Of a stretch of 64,000 nt of DNA, positions 60,437-64,000 are shown piece by piece. The stretch's first letter is position 1, and every line of letters starts with the position of its first letter. A program made the position numbers and the translations under genes. A model generated the notes under the pieces. That model saw only the letters and a program-made list of their open reading frames with translations. It had not been told where the DNA came from and did no database searches. The stretch is from Hydrogenophilales bacterium (GTDB taxonomy: Bacteria; Pseudomonadota; Gammaproteobacteria; Burkholderiales; Thiobacillaceae), in contig JADJCP010000015.1 of assembly GCA_016703155.1 (NCBI GenBank), positions 1 to 64,000 of the forward strand. Direction: 5' to 3'.

Positions 60437-61747
60437 TCAGCGGTCGAGCAGGGCCAGGGTAGTCTCCGCCAGAAGCCGCATTTCCGTGTCGCCGATGACA
60501 TAGGGCGGCATGAAATAGACCGTATTGCCAATCGGCCGAATGAAGACGCCACGCATCAGGGCGCGCCGGTGGAAATCCGCGCTGAAACCCGACATGGCGT
60601 CGGCGACATCAAATGCCCAGATCATCCCGGTATTCCGGAAATGGCTCACCCGGGGGTGAGCGGCCACTTCTGCCAAAATGCTGGTGAATTGGTTCGTCTT
60701 GGCAAAATTGGCTGCCAGGATAGCCTCTTCTTCAAAGATATCCAGTACCGTCAGGGCCGCTCGGCAGGCGAGCGGGTTACCGGTGTAGGAATGGGAGTGC
60801 AGGAAGCCGCGGGCGGTATTGTCGTCATAGAAGGCGTCGTAGATGGTGTCGCGGGTCAAGACCACCGACAGAGGCAGGTAACCTCCGGTAATGCCTTTCG
60901 ACAGGCAGACGAAATCGGGCCGAATGCCCGCTTGTTCAAACGCGAACAGGGTTCCTGTGCGGCCGAAGCCCATGGCGATTTCGTCGTCGATGAAATGGAC
61001 CTGGTAGCGGTCACAAAGCTCGCGTACCCGGGTCAGGTAGACCGGGTGGTACATCGCCATGCCCGCCGCGCCCTGGACCAGGGGCTCGACGATGACCGCC
61101 GCCGTGGTTGCGGCATGTTTGCCGAGATGGCTTTCCAGATCCGCGGCGGCGCGCAATGCGTAGGCTTCGTGGTTTTCACCCGGCTCGGCGAGACGCCAAT
61201 CCGGCGACATGGCCTGGTGCGACTGCCGGAGCAATGGCGCATAGGTGTCCTTGAATATCGCCACGTCGGTTACCGAGAGCGCGCCCAGGGTCTCGCCGTG
61301 GTAGCCGTTTTTCAGGCTGACGAACGCTGTCTTGGCCGGTTGCCCGGTGTTGCGCCAATAATGAAAGCTCATTTTCAGGGCAATCTCGGTGGCGCTGGCA
61401 CCGTCCGAGCCGTAGAAGGCATGCCCCAGCCCCGTAAGACGCGCGAGCCGTTCGGATAATTCGACCACCGGAGCGTGGGTGCAACCCGCGAGGATGACAT
61501 GTTCGATCTTGCCCAGCTGGTCGACGATGGCGGCGTTGATGCGCGGATTGGCGTGGCCGAACAAATTCACCCACCAGGAGGAGATGGCGTCGAGGTAGCG
61601 CTTGCCGTCGTAGTCGATGAGCCAGGGGCCTTCGCCACGGGCGATGGGCAGGGGCGGCGTGGCGGCCAGCTGCTTCATCTGGGTGCAGGGGTGCCAGAGC
61701 GCGGCGCGGGTGCGGGCGAGCCAGGGGAGGTTGGCCGTAGGTGTCAT
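60437..61747 (-). CDS. bioA: Adenosylmethionine-8-amino-7-oxononanoate aminotransferase
   Basis: 436-aa PLP enzyme of biotin synthesis (KAPA to DAPA with SAM as amino donor). It has WHPCTQMKQ near the start, then YLDAISSWWVNLFGHANP, FIDDEIAMGFGRTGTLFAFE and the PLP-Lys in CLSKGITGGYLPLSVVL. No other bio genes are adjacent. Confidence 0.94.
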   Translation of the reverse strand: MTPTANLPWLARTRAALWHPCTQMKQLAATPPLPIARGEGPWLIDYDGKRYLDAISSWWVNLFGHANPRINAAIVDQLGKIEHVILAGCTHAPVVELSERLARLTGLGHAFYGSDGASATEIALKMSFHYWRNTGQPAKTAFVSLKNGYHGETLGALSVTDVAIFKDTYAPLLRQSHQAMSPDWRLAEPGENHEAYALRAAADLESHLGKHAATTAAVIVEPLVQGAAGMAMYHPVYLTRVRELCDRYQVHFIDDEIAMGFGRTGTLFAFEQAGIRPDFVCLSKGITGGYLPLSVVLTRDTIYDAFYDDNTARGFLHSHSYTGNPLACRAALTVLDIFEEEAILAANFAKTNQFTSILAEVAAHPRVSHFRNTGMIWAFDVADAMSGFSADFHRRALMRGVFIRPIGNTVYFMPPYVIGDTEMRLLAETTLALLDR

Positions 61748-61954
61748 CGCCGGAGTGCAGGTAATTTCATGTGCGCATTATCCGGCTTGAAAGTCGCTGG
61801 AGTGTGGATTGCCGTACTCCTTCCCGGTCGATGATTGTGCAAAGTAGACGCATGGGGTTTATGTTTTCCAATGACCGGCCTCTTTCGAAACCAATCCAAT
61901 CCCGACTAAAATACTCAAATTATATCCATCAAGATACTCGCCTCAGGAGCCGAC

Positions 61955-63091
61955 ATGAACATTGCCAAGCCTGCCATCCCATCGTTTCAGCCGCCGCGAC
62001 GCACCCTCATGGGCCCGGGCCCTTCGGACGTGCCGCAGCGCATCCTCGATGCCATGGCGCGGCCCACCATCGGTCACCTCGATCCGGCATTCACGGACAT
62101 GATGGAGCAGACCAAGGCACTGCTGCGCTATGCTTTCCAGACCGAGAACAAGCTGACGTTCCCGGTTTCCGGACCCGGTTCGGTGGGCATGGAAACTTGC
62201 TTCGTGAATTTGGTCGAGCCGGGCGACAAGGTTATCGTTTGCGTCAACGGTGTCTTCGGGGGGCGCATGTTGGAGAACGTCAAGCGCTGCGGTGGCGTGC
62301 CGGTTGCGGTCGAGGACACGTGGGGGTCACCGGTCGATCCGGCCAAGGTTGAGTCCGCCTTCGTGGCCAATCCGGATGCCAGGATTCTGGCCTTCGTGCA
62401 TGCCGAAACCTCGACGGGCGCTCAGTCGGACGGTGCCGCCCTGGCGGCCATTGCCCGCAAGCATGGCGCGCTGAGCATCATGGATTGCGTTACCTCACTC
62501 GGCGGCACGCCCGTGATGATCGACGCCTGGAGCATCGACGCGGCGTATTCCGGCAGCCAGAAATGCCTGTCATGCACGCCAGGCCTGTCACCGGTGACTT
62601 TCGGCGAGCGTGCTCTGGAGAAGGTGAAGGCACGTAAATCGCCGGTACAGAGCTGGTTCATGGACCTGAATCTGGTCCTGGGCTACTGGAGTGGCGAGGG
62701 TAAGCGCACCTACCACCATACCGCGCCGATCAACCCGCTCTATGGTCTGCACGAAGCCTTGGTGATGCTTGCCGAAGAGGGCATCGAGAATGCCTGGGCG
62801 CGCCATCGGGCAAATCATGAGGCGCTGAAGGCCGGCATCGAGGCGCTGGGTATGCGCTTCGTGGTCAACGCAACGGCGCGCCTGCCACAACTGAATTCCG
62901 TGTACATCCCCGAGGGTATCGACGATGCCTTGGCACGTGGCCGACTCTTGAGCGAGTTTGATCTGGAGATCGGTGCCGGATTGGGCGTGCTCGCAGGCAA
63001 GATCTGGCGCATCGGCCTGATGGGGTATAGCGCCAAGCCGGCCAATGTCGAATATTGTCTGAAGGCACTGACTGCGGTTACGAAGGGGTAA
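61955..63091 (+). CDS. Class V aminotransferase (alanine/serine-glyoxylate or serine-pyruvate type)
   Basis: 378-aa PLP enzyme. The fold-type I start LMGPGPSDVPQRILDAM is followed by FVHAETSTGAQSDGAAL and DCVTSLGGTPVMIDAW, with the PLP-Lys in YSGSQKCLSCTPGLSPV. It transfers amino groups to glyoxylate or pyruvate in photorespiration-like or serine pathways. The exact donor is not decided by sequence. AGGAG lies just upstream of the ATG at 61955. It is divergent from bioA across 207 bp that hold no gene I can see. Confidence 0.9.
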   Translation: MNIAKPAIPSFQPPRRTLMGPGPSDVPQRILDAMARPTIGHLDPAFTDMMEQTKALLRYAFQTENKLTFPVSGPGSVGMETCFVNLVEPGDKVIVCVNGVFGGRMLENVKRCGGVPVAVEDTWGSPVDPAKVESAFVANPDARILAFVHAETSTGAQSDGAALAAIARKHGALSIMDCVTSLGGTPVMIDAWSIDAAYSGSQKCLSCTPGLSPVTFGERALEKVKARKSPVQSWFMDLNLVLGYWSGEGKRTYHHTAPINPLYGLHEALVMLAEEGIENAWARHRANHEALKAGIEALGMRFVVNATARLPQLNSVYIPEGIDDALARGRLLSEFDLEIGAGLGVLAGKIWRIGLMGYSAKPANVEYCLKALTAVTKG

Positions 63092-63100
63092 GCCAAGCGT

Positions 63101-64000
63101 CTAAGGCTTGCGCTGACTCAACATATGGCTCAGAAGCGCGCGTAGTTTGGCGGGCTTCAGAGGTTTGTGCAGCACCGGCAAGCCTGACGCGTCAAGCGCC
63201 TGTAGGGTGGTCGCGGCGGTGTCGCCAGTGACAAGAAGCGCCGGGATGTCCGGTCCGAATTCGGCGCGCAGCTCGGCGATGGCCTCGACCCCGGTGCGGC
63301 CTTCCGCCAGGCGATAATCGCTGATGATGGCATCCGGCTTTCGACCGATCTGGCGGCAATCCTGAATGACCGAACGCGCATCCTCGCCGGTGGCGGCTTC
63401 AATTCCCCATTGCTCGAAAAGCGCCAACATCGCCTCCAGGATGCGCACTTCATCGTCGATGAAGGCCACCATGGGCTGGTTGGCGATCGACACGCTGGTA
63501 TCGGTGCGCAACCTGCTGCAGCCGGGCGGTAACTCGCAGCGAACGGCACGCACCTTGAAACAACTTCCCTGGCCCGGCTTCGACGTGACCGAGACATTGC
63601 TGCCCAATAGGCGCACCAAGCGCAGGACGATGGATAGCCCAAGGCCGAGTCCCTTGCCGTAGCCGCGTTCATGATTGTCGAGCTGGAAGAACTCTTCGAA
63701 GATGCGCGCCTGAAATTCTTCGGGGATACCCGTGCCGCTATCCCAGACTTCGAACCGCGCCCAGTCTTTCTGAACCCGCCGTACCCCGACCAGGACGCCG
63801 CCCCGGTCTGTATAGCGAATGGCGTTGGCCACCAGATTGGCGAGGACGCGCTCAAGCAAAGCCGGATCACTGAACACGTCGAGGTCGCTCTTGTGCACCC
63901 GCAAACGCAGTCCCTTTTCCATGGCAAGCGGGGCGAACTGTTGCTCGATGCTATCCAGCAGTTCGGCGGCGGGGAAACATTCGTGCCGGGCAACGATATT
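63101..64000 (-). CDS. Hybrid histidine kinase with C-terminal receiver (5' part outside window)
   Basis: The last 300 codons of a larger protein; the frame is open at the right edge. Seen are the end of the dimerisation region (AAELLDSIEQQFAPLAMEKGL), the ATPase domain (N box LVANAIRYTDRGG, G1 VWDSGTGIPEEFQ, G2 GKGLGLGLSIV), and a receiver (VAFIDDEVRILEAML, phosphoacceptor Asp in DAIISDYRLAEG, Lys in LHKPLKP). Sensor domains and the phosphorylated His lie beyond base 64000. It is convergent with the aminotransferase gene. Confidence 0.88.
   Translation of the reverse strand, partial: NIVARHECFPAAELLDSIEQQFAPLAMEKGLRLRVHKSDLDVFSDPALLERVLANLVANAIRYTDRGGVLVGVRRVQKDWARFEVWDSGTGIPEEFQARIFEEFFQLDNHERGYGKGLGLGLSIVLRLVRLLGSNVSVTSKPGQGSCFKVRAVRCELPPGCSRLRTDTSVSIANQPMVAFIDDEVRILEAMLALFEQWGIEAATGEDARSVIQDCRQIGRKPDAIISDYRLAEGRTGVEAIAELRAEFGPDIPALLVTGDTAATTLQALDASGLPVLHKPLKPAKLRALLSHMLSQRKP

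Overview
This window is the replication-origin region of a proteobacterial chromosome, most probably a GC-rich betaproteobacterium. This is inferred from gene order and protein similarity, not from a marker search. The core mnmE-yidC-rnpA-rpmH / dnaA-dnaN-gyrB block is present. It is accompanied by arrangements typical of Betaproteobacteria: def-fmt-htpX-rsmB-DUF4390-ntrY-ntrX-trkA-trkH, LysM-dprA-smg-topA, corC-ybeY-phoH-miaB, and zapB-like/zapA/6S RNA/5-FCL. oriC lies between dnaA and dnaN (about 7601-7797), with one perfect and four near-perfect DnaA boxes and an AT-rich stretch. Three parS-like palindromes (8983, 18141, 41555) suggest that the window is also the ParB-marked centromere region.

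Layout. 1-2551: hemerythrin-like protein, ABC exporter and a small hypothetical protein. 2556-11464: the origin block. 11554-13189: a lower-GC orphan gene, probably acquired. 13364-15962: LysR regulator divergent from an azoreductase-pirin pair, with an inverted-repeat operator between them. 15948-19621: small secreted proteins and lipoproteins, a periplasmic cyclophilin and an MscS channel. 19787-21910: rho, trxA and a 7Fe ferredoxin. 21919-33879: a 12-gene minus-strand run (ubiE, yggX, TPR, trkH, trkA, ntrX, ntrY, DUF4390, rsmB, htpX, fmt, def). 33983-41546: plus-strand LysM, dprA, smg, topA, peroxiredoxin and small orphans. 41640-50863: minus-strand slmA, DUF4936, ygfZ, corC, ybeY, phoH, a YidD-like gene, miaB, tRNA-Met, gluQ and msbA. 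50938-52322: zapB-like, zapA, 6S RNA and 5-FCL. 52327-54942: two secreted proteins built from 12-13-residue Asp/Asn-Pro repeats, separated by a decayed IS1595-like element with an exact 8-bp target duplication. 55155-59867: livKHMGF amino-acid importer. 59980-64000: cytochrome c, bioA, a class V aminotransferase and part of a hybrid histidine kinase.

How the genes work together. Most of the window is housekeeping: replication initiation and topology, tRNA modification (MnmE, MiaB, GluQ), formyl-Met processing (Fmt, Def), membrane insertion, K+ uptake under NtrYX-linked genes, and division control (SlmA, ZapA).

Data caveat. At least a dozen genes, several of them essential (yidC, dnaN, gyrB, topA), are broken by one-base indels, mostly losses from short homopolymers, and several lie at CCWGG sites. 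Restoring the base gives full-length proteins every time. I therefore treat these as sequence errors and annotate each gene over its full span. The most novel-looking items are the Asp-Pro repeat proteins around 52.3-54.9 kb and the orphan gene beside gyrB.
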